Part shown: in pieces, positions 39,705 through 46,396 of the stretch
Numbering within the stretch: position 1 is the stretch's first letter
Layout of the letters: every line of letters begins with the position of its first letter
Assembly (NCBI RefSeq): GCF_022179185.1
Contig: NZ_BPQJ01000007.1
Coordinates: 186,001 to 250,000, forward strand
Direction of reading: 5' to 3'
Length of the DNA: 64,000 nt
Origin: Methylobacterium frigidaeris
GTDB taxonomy: Bacteria > Pseudomonadota > Alphaproteobacteria > Rhizobiales > Beijerinckiaceae
Program-made: the position numbers and the translations under genes
The notes under the pieces: generated by a model
What the model saw: only the letters and a program-made list of their open reading frames with translations
Told to the model about the DNA's origin: nothing
The model's database searches: none

Positions 39705-40364
39705 ATGGCGCAGATGACCACGGGTTTCGGGCAGCAGGTGAAGCGGGTTCTGGCCGGTGCGGCGATGCTCGCGGCGGCGCTGGTGTCGGCCCAGGGCTAC
39801 GAGGCGGCGGCCCAGACGCTGGCTGCCCTGCCGATGCCGAGCGCCGGCGCCCCGGATCTCGGCCATGCCCGGCCGATCGTCGGCTGGGTCGAGTTCTGCG
39901 CCCGCTACGGGTCGGAATGCGCGGTGGATGCCGGCGAGCCGGCGCAGGTGACGCTGACGCCGCGGCTGTGGCAGACGGTCACCGGCATCAACCGGCAGGT
40001 GAACACCAGCCTGCGCGCCGTCACCGACCAGGAGCACTGGGGCGTGCCGGACCGCTGGGACCTGGCCGAGGACGGCTCGGGCGATTGCGAGGACTTCCAG
40101 CTGCTCAAGCGCAAGCTGCTCGCCCAGGCCGGGCTGCCGCGGCGCGCGATGCGGATGACGGTGGTGATCGACGAGAAGGGCGAGGGCCACGCCGTGCTGA
40201 TGCTGCGCACCGACCGCGGCGATCTGGTCCTCGACAACAAGACCAGCGCCGTGCTGCCCTGGCACAAGACAGGTTACACCTTCATCAAGCGCGAATCGCA
40301 GGACGCGACCGCATGGGTGTCGCTGGGTGGTGCCACGGCCCCGACCATCACCGCCAATCGGTGA
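39705..40364 (+). CDS. bacterial transglutaminase-like cysteine peptidase (C93/DUF920), copy 2
   Basis: A 219-residue exported paralogue of the gene at 7728: signal region about residues 1-35, catalytic Cys128 (GDCEDF), His162 (GEGHAVL) and Asp177 (LVLDNK). Bases 39901-40294 are identical to copy 1 except one position, while the N-terminal ~65 and last ~25 codons are clearly different. ATG 39705 (MAQMTTG) is used; 39714 has a better-spaced ribosome site. It lies 145 bp upstream of a more diverged third paralogue in the same direction. Possible role in surface-protein processing, by relation to LapG; not shown. Confidence 0.87.
   Translation: MAQMTTGFGQQVKRVLAGAAMLAAALVSAQGYEAAAQTLAALPMPSAGAPDLGHARPIVGWVEFCARYGSECAVDAGEPAQVTLTPRLWQTVTGINRQVNTSLRAVTDQEHWGVPDRWDLAEDGSGDCEDFQLLKRKLLAQAGLPRRAMRMTVVIDEKGEGHAVLMLRTDRGDLVLDNKTSAVLPWHKTGYTFIKRESQDATAWVSLGGATAPTITANR
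39901..40294 (+). repeat. 394-bp block repeated from 7909-8302
   Basis: Equal to 7909-8302 except at 40001 (G versus C). Same strand, 31,992 bp apart. Confidence 0.9.
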
Positions 40365-40400
40365 GGTGTCGAATCAGCCGAAGAATCTGCGTACCGAATT

Positions 40401-40425
40401 GGAACCAAAGTGCGGCAGGAGCGTT
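40401..40425 (+). promoter_or_regulatory. EcfG (general stress sigma) promoter, GGAAC-N16-CGTT
   Basis: GGAAC (40401-40405), 16-nt spacer and CGTT (40422-40425) exactly match the alphaproteobacterial EcfG consensus, about 85 nt before the start of peptidase copy 3. Confidence 0.65.
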
Positions 40426-40438
40426 TACCAGGGTTTAA
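40424..40438 (+). promoter_or_regulatory. CtrA-like site overlapping the EcfG promoter
   Basis: TTTA-CCAGGGT-TTAA matches TTAA-N7-TTAA at 7 of 8 positions, beginning inside the -10 element of the EcfG-like promoter. Confidence 0.4.
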
Positions 40439-40509
40439 ATTTTTCGGTTGAGCGCCGTCCGGCCCCGTGGCAGCTTGGATGCAAGAACCAAGCTAGAGTC
40501 GATGGGGCG

Positions 40510-41217
40510 ATGCGGGCAGTGATGGACGGCCTCGGCCGGGCGAGCCATGTCGATGCGCGGCATGTCGATCGCCAGGGCCTCCTGAAGCGCGGCGCCCGGG
40601 CGGCGCAGCTGGGACTACTCGGCACGCTGCTGCTGATCGGCGGTGCGACGGCGCAGGGGCAGACCCAGACCCTCGCGGCCCTGCCCGACGCCAGCGTGGC
40701 GATCGAGCGCGGCGGCGCGGCCAAGCCCGTGAGCGCCTGGACCGATTTCTGCACCCGCTACCCGGCGGAATGCGCCGTCGATACCGGCGAGCCGACCACG
40801 CTGACGATGACGCCGGTCCTCTGGCGCACGCTCACGGCGGTGAACCGGCGCGTCAACGGCCGCATCCGGCCGGTGATCGACCAGGACCATTGGGGCGTGG
40901 TCGACCGCTGGGACTTCCCCGACGACGGCATGGGTGATTGCGAGGATTACCAGCTCCTCAAGCGCCGGATGCTGGTCGAGCGCGGCCTCGCCCGCCGCGC
41001 CCTGCGGATGACCGTGGTGATCGACGAGATCGGCGAGGGCCACGCCGTCCTGATGGTCCGCACCGACCGGGGCGACTACATCCTCGACAACAAGACCAAC
41101 GCGATCCTGCCCTGGCAGCGCACCGGCTACACCTACGTGAAGCGCGAGGGCCAGGACGGCCTCGCCTGGGTGGCGCTCAACGGCATCGCCTCGCCGGTCA
41201 CCACCGCGAACCGCTGA
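40510..41217 (+). CDS. bacterial transglutaminase-like cysteine peptidase (C93/DUF920), copy 3
   Basis: A 235-residue paralogue with a longer N-terminal region (basic, then LGLLGTLLLIGGATA as signal/anchor) and the same core: 'FCTRYPAECAVDTGEP', catalytic Cys144 in GDCEDYQLLK, then 'GEGHAVLM' (His) and 'YILDNKTN' (Asp). DNA is clearly diverged from copies 1 and 2 (synonymous differences throughout), so it is an older duplicate. ATG 40522 (MDGLGR) is an alternative start. An EcfG-type promoter with an overlapping CtrA-like site suggests stress- and cell-cycle-linked expression, unlike copy 2. Confidence 0.87.
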   Translation: MRAVMDGLGRASHVDARHVDRQGLLKRGARAAQLGLLGTLLLIGGATAQGQTQTLAALPDASVAIERGGAAKPVSAWTDFCTRYPAECAVDTGEPTTLTMTPVLWRTLTAVNRRVNGRIRPVIDQDHWGVVDRWDFPDDGMGDCEDYQLLKRRMLVERGLARRALRMTVVIDEIGEGHAVLMVRTDRGDYILDNKTNAILPWQRTGYTYVKREGQDGLAWVALNGIASPVTTANR

Positions 41218-41229
41218 TCGGGGGACCGC

Positions 41230-41874
41230 TCAGGTCCGGCGCAGGACGTCCTCGGCGAGGCGGCCCCATTCCCTCTGGAGGCCGCGAGCCGGGCGCGTGC
41301 CTCGAAGCTGTGATCGTGCTGCGAGATCGCCTCGAAGGCGTCACGCGCCTCATCGGTGCGGCCGAAAGCCGCCAGGGTCCGGGCGTACAGCATGTGCCCG
41401 CGCGGACTGTCATAATCGGGCTCCCGCACCCTGAGCGCGTCGAGGCCGGCCAGTGACTCGGCGAAGCGGCCGAGTTCCAGGTCGGCCTCCGCGTGGGCGA
41501 GATGGAACACTGGCTCGTTGCCGTTCGGCCGGCGGACGATCTCGTCGTACTGCTCCCAGGCCTCCTGCCACTTGCCCAGGGCGACGCATTCCTCCGCGAA
41601 GAGCGCCGGGTTCGCGACCGTGTCGGCATCCGCGAGCCGGCCGCGCAGGATCCGGCAGGTCTTCTCGGGGTTCACGCCGTGCGCGATCGCGCGACGATCC
41701 CTCTCGCCGCGGGGCGAGCCGAGGAGTTCCGGCAGGATCTCGATCCGGATGGAGGCGATGCCGCCGAGCGGCGGCAGGATGATGATCCAGCCCCCAGGGC
41801 GAGAACCCCCTGGTCTTCGCGGCGTGGACCGCGAGGCCGACATTCAGGCACGGGACGAGGTAGGCGGTCGGCAT
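41230..41874 (-). pseudogene. TPR membrane protein (PLDc_N/TPR type) with two frameshifts
   Basis: The N-terminus 'AYLVPCLNVGLAVHAAKTRG' starts in one frame (ATG 41874 or 41886), matching the family's first hydrophobic segment. The second segment 'WIIILPPLGGIASIRIEILPELL' (in parts) and the TPR helices 'EECVALGKWQEAWEQYDEI' and 'GHMLYARTLAAFGRTDEA' are in another frame, and the ending 'QREWGRLAEDVLRRT' is back in the first frame. The joins correspond to one extra C in the C5 run at 41791-41795 and one missing G near 41280. Removing both would restore a ~214-residue protein. Either sequencing errors or a young pseudogene. Confidence 0.75.
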
Positions 41875-41974
41875 GGCGGTACGCATCCCGGCATGGAGGG
41901 CTGCGCGCGAGTGGAAGTCAGTTTTCCGCTAGGTCGAGACGGCGCGAACGCGATTCTGTCCCGCGGCGCGGGCC

Positions 41975-42304
41975 TCAGGTGCCCGACACCATGTGGGCGA
42001 GGTCGAGCACGACCCGGCCCGAGACCAGGCTCCAGCCGCAGGCGAGCATCGTCGCCAGCATCACGAAGGGCATCGGCCGTCCCTCGATCGTCCGGCCACG
42101 CACGGTGTTGCGCAGGATGATGAACGGCGCCCCGAAAGCGAGGATCGGCAGGGAGGCGATCGCCACGAGGCCGCCGCCCGACAGCAGGCCAAAGCTCGCA
42201 CGCCGCGCCGTCGCCCATTCGAAGGCGCTCGCCAGAAAGCCCGCGAAGGCGAGGCCGAGCACGAGGGTCTGCAGGTTCTCGAGGGCGGAGGGCGACAGGT
42301 TCAT
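41975..42304 (-). CDS. small integral membrane protein of unknown function
   Basis: A 109-residue protein with about three hydrophobic helices: 'TLVLGLAFAGFLASAFEW', 'LVAIASLPILAFGAPFIIL' and 'FVMLATMLACGWSLVSG'. ATG 42304 begins MNLSPSALENLQ with ribosome-site GGAG further upstream. The arrangement with a central 'LRNTVRGR' loop resembles short conserved Rhizobiales membrane proteins, but no name is assigned. Monocistronic on the minus strand; the intergenic region in front holds a CtrA-like site and a DnaA box. Confidence 0.7.
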   Translation of the reverse strand: MNLSPSALENLQTLVLGLAFAGFLASAFEWATARRASFGLLSGGGLVAIASLPILAFGAPFIILRNTVRGRTIEGRPMPFVMLATMLACGWSLVSGRVVLDLAHMVSGT

Positions 42305-42368
42305 GGGAGGTTAAACTCCGGCAAGCGCGTTCGTCCCACCCTGCGCCAGGCGCGATGTTTGGTTATGG

Positions 42369-42388
42369 TTAATTTTTCGTTATCCACA
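42369..42388 (+). promoter_or_regulatory. CtrA-like site overlapping a perfect DnaA box
   Basis: TTAA-TTTTTCG-TTAT (42369-42383) matches CtrA at 7 of 8 positions and TTATCCACA (42380-42388) is a perfect DnaA box, sharing TTAT. They lie between divergent starts at 42304 and 42557. One DnaA box is too few for an origin. Confidence 0.4.
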
Positions 42389-42556
42389 GATCTTTGAGAT
42401 CGATCCCATTGCGGGAATCTCCTCGGCGTGCGGCGCTCGCGCCACAGAAATTCGCCGCGTGCCCGCATTTCGGTAAGGGGCCGTTAACGATCGGAGCCGA
42501 ACGTTCAGGGACATGCCCTCTCTGGGCATCGATCGAACGAATCGGAGGCGGGCGCC

Positions 42557-43264
42557 ATGGGGCCTGCACTGAGCGCCACTGCTGCGCGACTCGAACGGGA
42601 TGGGGTGCGCTCGGCCCGGATCGGCCGGCCGGCCTCGTCCCCGCCCGTCACCGGACATCCGGCCGACCGGCGCCTGATCCTGGCGGCCGCCCTCGGGCTC
42701 GCCGGCTCGCTCGCCCTCACGGGCGTCGTCGCCGCCTGGCTCGCCCGTCCGCCGACCCCGGCCGGTCCGGTGGTGGTGAGCAGCCTCACCCCCCGCCCGC
42801 TGGTGCTGCCGGCCGCCTGGTTCGTGCGGCCGGGCACCGCCACCGAGACCGCGCCCGGCCGGATCGACCTGGCGATCCCCTGGAGCGAGTTGACCGGCAG
42901 CGCCCTGCCGGGCCTGATGCGGGTGACCGCGACGAAGGCCCCCGAGACCGAGGCCCTCTTGAGCCCGGCCCGGCGCTACGCCCGGTTCCTGACTGCCGAG
43001 GCTCAGCCACTGACCGAGGGTCTGATGCGCCGCCGCTTCCGGGCCGGCACCCCGTTCGAGGGCGAAGATCTCTACCTCGAAGGCGAGGGCAGCCGGTTCG
43101 CGGCGCGCTGCGCCACCGGGCCGGTGCCCGAGCCGGACGCCGCCTGCCTCAGCGAGATCCGGATCGGCACCCTGTCCTTGCGCCTGCGCTTCTCGGCCGA
43201 TCGGCTGCCCTCCTGGAGCGCCGGGCTCGCCGGGCTGGAGCGGCTGTTCGGCACCAGCCCCTGA
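42557..43264 (+). CDS. hypothetical single-pass membrane protein
   Basis: A 235-residue protein with a strong ribosome site (GGAGGCGGG) before ATG 42557. A ~45-residue cytoplasmic part is followed by one hydrophobic helix (residues ~46-66, LILAAALGLAGSLALTGVVAAWL) and a ~165-residue periplasmic domain. Two Cys are present (RCATGP and ACLSEI), possibly a disulfide. The C-terminal 'GTLSLRLRFSADRLPSWSAGLAGLERLF' (in parts) is amphipathic. No family recognised. Good codon bias supports reality. Function unknown. Confidence 0.75.
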   Translation: MGPALSATAARLERDGVRSARIGRPASSPPVTGHPADRRLILAAALGLAGSLALTGVVAAWLARPPTPAGPVVVSSLTPRPLVLPAAWFVRPGTATETAPGRIDLAIPWSELTGSALPGLMRVTATKAPETEALLSPARRYARFLTAEAQPLTEGLMRRRFRAGTPFEGEDLYLEGEGSRFAARCATGPVPEPDAACLSEIRIGTLSLRLRFSADRLPSWSAGLAGLERLFGTSP

Positions 43265-43268
43265 AACC

Positions 43269-43307
43269 GGAGCCGCGTTCGATCACCATACGACCGGACG
43301 CGGCTCC
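43269..43307. terminator. hairpin between convergent genes
   Basis: GGAGCCGCGT and ACGCGGCTCC form a perfect 10-bp stem with a 19-nt loop, just after the stop at 43264 and facing the DUF3126 gene. Confidence 0.5.
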
Positions 43308-43374
43308 CGGGCTTCGATCGTCGCCGTCTCGACGGCGAAGCGAAATCCGCCTCGTCGGACGATGCCGCGGCGGA

Positions 43375-43587
43375 CTACTCGTCCAGGTCGGTGTCGAGGA
43401 TCGCCATCGAGAAGTTGAATGAGCGATCGCCGTCCTCGTCGTCGACCGACAGCACGCCGACGAATTCCTCGCCGATATAGACCTCGGCCGAGTCCGTCTT
43501 CTTGGGACGGGCGACGAGCCGGATGTTGTGGTTGGCGAAAGTGCGGCGAAGGTAGCCTTCCACCTTCGTCATTTCGATCTTGTTCAC
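43375..43587 (-). CDS. DUF3126 family protein
   Basis: A 70-residue soluble protein that fits the alphaproteobacterial DUF3126 family: 'VEGYLRRTFANHNIRLVARPKKTDSAEVYIGEEFVGVLSVDDEDGDRSFNF' pattern, given in short here as 'LRRTFANHNIRL' and 'AEVYIGEEFVGVL'. Function is unknown. It is on the minus strand upstream of (5' to) no partner; cysE lies next on the same strand with 67 bp of space between their ends, and it may be co-transcribed in some genomes. Confidence 0.88.
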   Translation of the reverse strand: MNKIEMTKVEGYLRRTFANHNIRLVARPKKTDSAEVYIGEEFVGVLSVDDEDGDRSFNFSMAILDTDLDE

Positions 43588-43808
43588 GCTGGCCTCTTCA
43601 CGTGCTTGGGCGTCGCAGTGACCGCACCGGAGCGGGCGCCGCGCATGCCGCCTTCATCGAGGATCCCGAGAGAAGCGGGGGCTCGGGTTGCGACACCCCT
43701 TCCCCGCCGGGCTTCCCGCGCAGGCGGGCCACGGGGGGTCTCGGGTCGGTAAGGCCCCCGCCTTGCCACGGCCGGGCCGGGCGGGCAAGGCGACTCCGCG
43801 CCGTGCCG

Positions 43809-44741
43809 TCAGATCCCGTCCATCGCGTGGATGAACTGGTCCATCGACCGCGCCGGGTCGGAGCAGCCGGCCGAGCCCACCACCCGGGCCGGCACGCCCA
43901 CCACCGTGGTGCAGGGCGGCACCGCCTGGAGCACCACGGAGCCGGCGGCGACCCGGGCGCAGGCGCCGACCTCGATGTTGCCGAGGATCTTGGCACCGGC
44001 ACCGATCATCACGCCGTGGCGGATCTTCGGGTGGCGGTCGCCGCCATGCTTGCCGGTGCCGCCGAGGGTGACGTCGTGCAGCATCGACACCTCGTCCTCG
44101 ATCACCGCCGTCGAGCCGACGACGAGGCCGGTGGCGTGGTCGAGGAAGATGCCGCGGCCGATCCGCGCCGCCGGGTGGATGTCGGTCTGGAAGACTTCCG
44201 AAGAGCGGCTCTGGAGGTAGAGCGCGAGGTCGCGCCGACCGCGGGTCCAGAGCCAATGGCTCAGGCGGTGGGCCTGGATGGCGTGGAAGCCCTTGAAGTA
44301 CAGGACCGGCTCGATCGCCCGGCCGGCGGCCGGGTCGCGGTCGATCACCGCGCCGATATCGGCCCGGAAGGCCTGGCCGATGCCGGGATCGTCCGCCACC
44401 GCCTCGCCGAAGCTCTGGGCGATCAGGTCGGCGGTGAGCGCCGGATGGCCGAGCCGCGAGGCGACGCGGTGCGCCACCGCCGATTCGAGGGTGGCGTGGT
44501 TGAGCACGCTGGCGAACAGGAACGAGGCCAGGCGCGGCTCGTCGCGCATCACGGCCTCGGCCTCCTGGCGCAGCCGCCGCCAGACCGGATCGACGGTGCC
44601 GGCGACCGGATCGGCGCCGGTGAGGGTGGGAGCGGGGCTGGACGACAACGGCCTTCTCCTCGGCAGCGACGGCGGGCGAACGAATCTCCACCCGCCGCTC
44701 AGAGCGCAACGGCATTCTCCCGGAATAGCGTGGAGAGACAT
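43809..44741 (-). CDS. cysE: serine O-acetyltransferase
   Basis: A 310-residue enzyme making O-acetylserine from serine and acetyl-CoA, the first step of cysteine synthesis. The N-terminal helical SATase domain ('DPVWRRLRQEAEAVM', 'ASFLFASVLNH') is followed by the left-handed beta-helix of hexapeptide repeats with 'GRGIFLDHATGLVVG', 'GGTGKHGGDRHPKI' and 'GNIEVGACARVAAGSVV'. Catalytic His/Asp pairs of the family are present. ATG 44741 is used; an in-frame TTG at 44771 is less likely. The first ~45 residues are probably an extension unique to this clade. Confidence 0.95.
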   Translation of the reverse strand: MSLHAIPGECRCALSGGWRFVRPPSLPRRRPLSSSPAPTLTGADPVAGTVDPVWRRLRQEAEAVMRDEPRLASFLFASVLNHATLESAVAHRVASRLGHPALTADLIAQSFGEAVADDPGIGQAFRADIGAVIDRDPAAGRAIEPVLYFKGFHAIQAHRLSHWLWTRGRRDLALYLQSRSSEVFQTDIHPAARIGRGIFLDHATGLVVGSTAVIEDEVSMLHDVTLGGTGKHGGDRHPKIRHGVMIGAGAKILGNIEVGACARVAAGSVVLQAVPPCTTVVGVPARVVGSAGCSDPARSMDQFIHAMDGI

Positions 44742-44798
44742 CCGCCATTCATCAAGCCCCCACGTTATCAAACCCCTCGGGCGCGGGGCAGATCCGCC

Positions 44799-45545
44799 TC
44801 AATCGCCGTCGGGCCGGAACACGTAGCCCATGCCCCTGACGGTCTTGATGAACCGGGGATTGGCCGGATCGGGCTCGACCTTCTTGCGAATGCGGTTGAT
44901 CCGGACGTCGATCGCCCGGTCGAACGCCTCGGGGTCGCGAGCGTCCGCCAAGTCGAGCAGGCGCTCCCGGGTCAGCACGCGCTTGGGGTTGTCGAGGAAG
45001 GCCTTGAGCAGGGCGTATTCGGAGCGGGTCAGGATCTGCTCGGTGCCGGCCTCGTCGCGCAGGCGCAGGGTCTCGGTATCGACGATCATCCGGCCGAAGC
45101 GGACGCCGTTCTCCTGCCTGGACTCGGGCTGGATCCCTTGAGGAGCCGGCTCGGCCGGGGTGCCACGCGCCTGCGCCGCACGGCGCAGCACCGAGCGGAT
45201 GCGGGCCACGAGCTCGCGCAGCTCGCAGGGCTTGGGCAGGTAGTCGTCCGCCCCGAGCTCGAGACCGACCACCCGGTCGATCGGGCTCGCAGTGGCGGTG
45301 AGCATGATGATCGGGATCGTCGAGCGGCCCTTGAGGTCGCGCACGATCGACAGGCCGTCCTCCTCCGGCATGTTGAGATCGAGGACGATCAGGTCCGGCG
45401 CGACCTCGGCGAGGCGCTGCCGCAACGCGCGGCCGCCGTCGCACAGGCTGACCTCGAAACCGTGCATCCGCAGGTAGTCGCCCACCATGGCGCGAGCATC
45501 GGGCTCGTCGTCCACCACGACGACGTGCGGGGCGGCCCCCGTCAT
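44799..45545 (-). CDS. OmpR/PhoB family response regulator
   Basis: A 248-residue two-component regulator. ATG 45545 has GGGAGCGG at good spacing. Receiver domain: acidic Asp12/Asp13, phospho-acceptor Asp56 ('VLDLNMP'), 'TATA' and Lys switch 'GADDYLPKP'. A linker of ~40 residues leads to a winged helix with 'TRSEYALLKAFLDNPKRVLTR' and 'RVNRIRKKVE...GYVFRPDGD' (INRIRKK, with Ile instead of Val). No sensor kinase is adjacent, so the partner is unknown. Distinct from the kinase at 46397. Confidence 0.92.
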   Translation of the reverse strand: MTGAAPHVVVVDDEPDARAMVGDYLRMHGFEVSLCDGGRALRQRLAEVAPDLIVLDLNMPEEDGLSIVRDLKGRSTIPIIMLTATASPIDRVVGLELGADDYLPKPCELRELVARIRSVLRRAAQARGTPAEPAPQGIQPESRQENGVRFGRMIVDTETLRLRDEAGTEQILTRSEYALLKAFLDNPKRVLTRERLLDLADARDPEAFDRAIDVRINRIRKKVEPDPANPRFIKTVRGMGYVFRPDGD

Positions 45546-45853
45546 TACGCCGCTCCCGGGCGGGCTGCCTGCCCGCGTCCCCGCCTCGCCATCATTCCGC
45601 GCCCCCGTGCCGCAGCGGCCCGGCCTTTCGCACCGCCGGTGACGACAATGCCGTGCTGGGCGCGTTCCGTCCACGTGCCGCGCCGCGGGCCGGGGCGCAG
45701 TGCCGAATTTGTCCTCATACGATTTCCGATCGATCGCTACGCAATGCGGAAATCGGCGTCGCTCAGGTACCGCGCGGGCTGAGCTGCTGTTTCCAGGGGG
45801 AATCTTCCGGAAACAGGATCAGTTCATCACGTCGCCGCGATCAAACCGCGATG
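45546..45853. other. intergenic region before the PhoB-like regulator
   Basis: About 308 bases. Contains the hairpin at 45787-45816 and otherwise nothing recognisable; no frame has codon bias. It carries the promoter of the response regulator. Confidence 0.6.
45787..45816 (-). terminator. 8-bp hairpin downstream of the 75-aa gene
   Basis: CTGTTTCC and GGAAACAG are perfect complements with a 14-nt loop, 38 nt past the stop at 45854. Confidence 0.45.
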
Positions 45854-46081
45854 TCAGGCGAGGATGCGGGCGAGCCGCTCGGCGATCCGGGCGCGGGAGG
45901 CGTCCGACAGAGCGCCGGGCGCCTCGGCCTCGATCAGGGCGGCGATCTGGCACCGGCTCAGGCGTCGCGGGCGGGAATCCTGCAGGAGCGCGTTCAGCGC
46001 GTCGAGATCCTGCTGCCAGGGTGCATCCTCCGGCAGCGGAGCGGCGGTTGCGCCGACATGTCCCGGGACCACGTGAAGCAT
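45854..46081 (-). CDS. hypothetical 75-aa soluble protein
   Basis: ATG 46081 has AGGGAGGC at good spacing. The 75-residue protein has no membrane segment; it contains 'WQQDLDALNALLQDSRP', 'SRCQIAALIEAEAPGALS' and 'ARIAERLARIL', i.e. three short amphipathic helices. No family recognised. Divergent from the hybrid kinase gene at 46397, sharing 315 bp of promoter region. Could be a small regulator or adaptor, but this is a guess. Confidence 0.65.
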   Translation of the reverse strand: MLHVVPGHVGATAAPLPEDAPWQQDLDALNALLQDSRPRRLSRCQIAALIEAEAPGALSDASRARIAERLARILA

Positions 46082-46396
46082 GGCGTGCCTCCCTGTTCTG
46101 CAAGCGCGGCGCTTGTAGGCGGGCTCTGTTACGCGATCATTACGTGGCGATCGTCGTCGCGCGGGATGTGCTCTCGCGCACCCGACGTGCGGTGTCGTCG
46201 CTCGGCCGAAGGCCCGCTCATCCCGTGTTCCGCCGCGACGCCGTCGTTCCACCGATCGGTCGAGGCCGGACAAATCACGCATGAGCAGGACACTTCGTCT
46301 GCGGCGACCTTGTCGTTCCGCCTCCTCCCCGCCAGGATGCCGGCGTGAAGCCTTGCGGGCCGCCGGTGCGACCGGGGCCGCGCGCCGGAACGATCG
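46082..46396. other. divergent intergenic region before the hybrid kinase
   Basis: 315 bases without a gene; it must hold both promoters. No CtrA, EcfG or known regulator motif is recognisable on either strand. Confidence 0.55.

Noticed and set aside
42369..42388. Replication origin around the DnaA box
   Set aside because: Only one DnaA box, no AT-rich unwinding region or origin-linked genes (hemE, dnaA, repABC) nearby.
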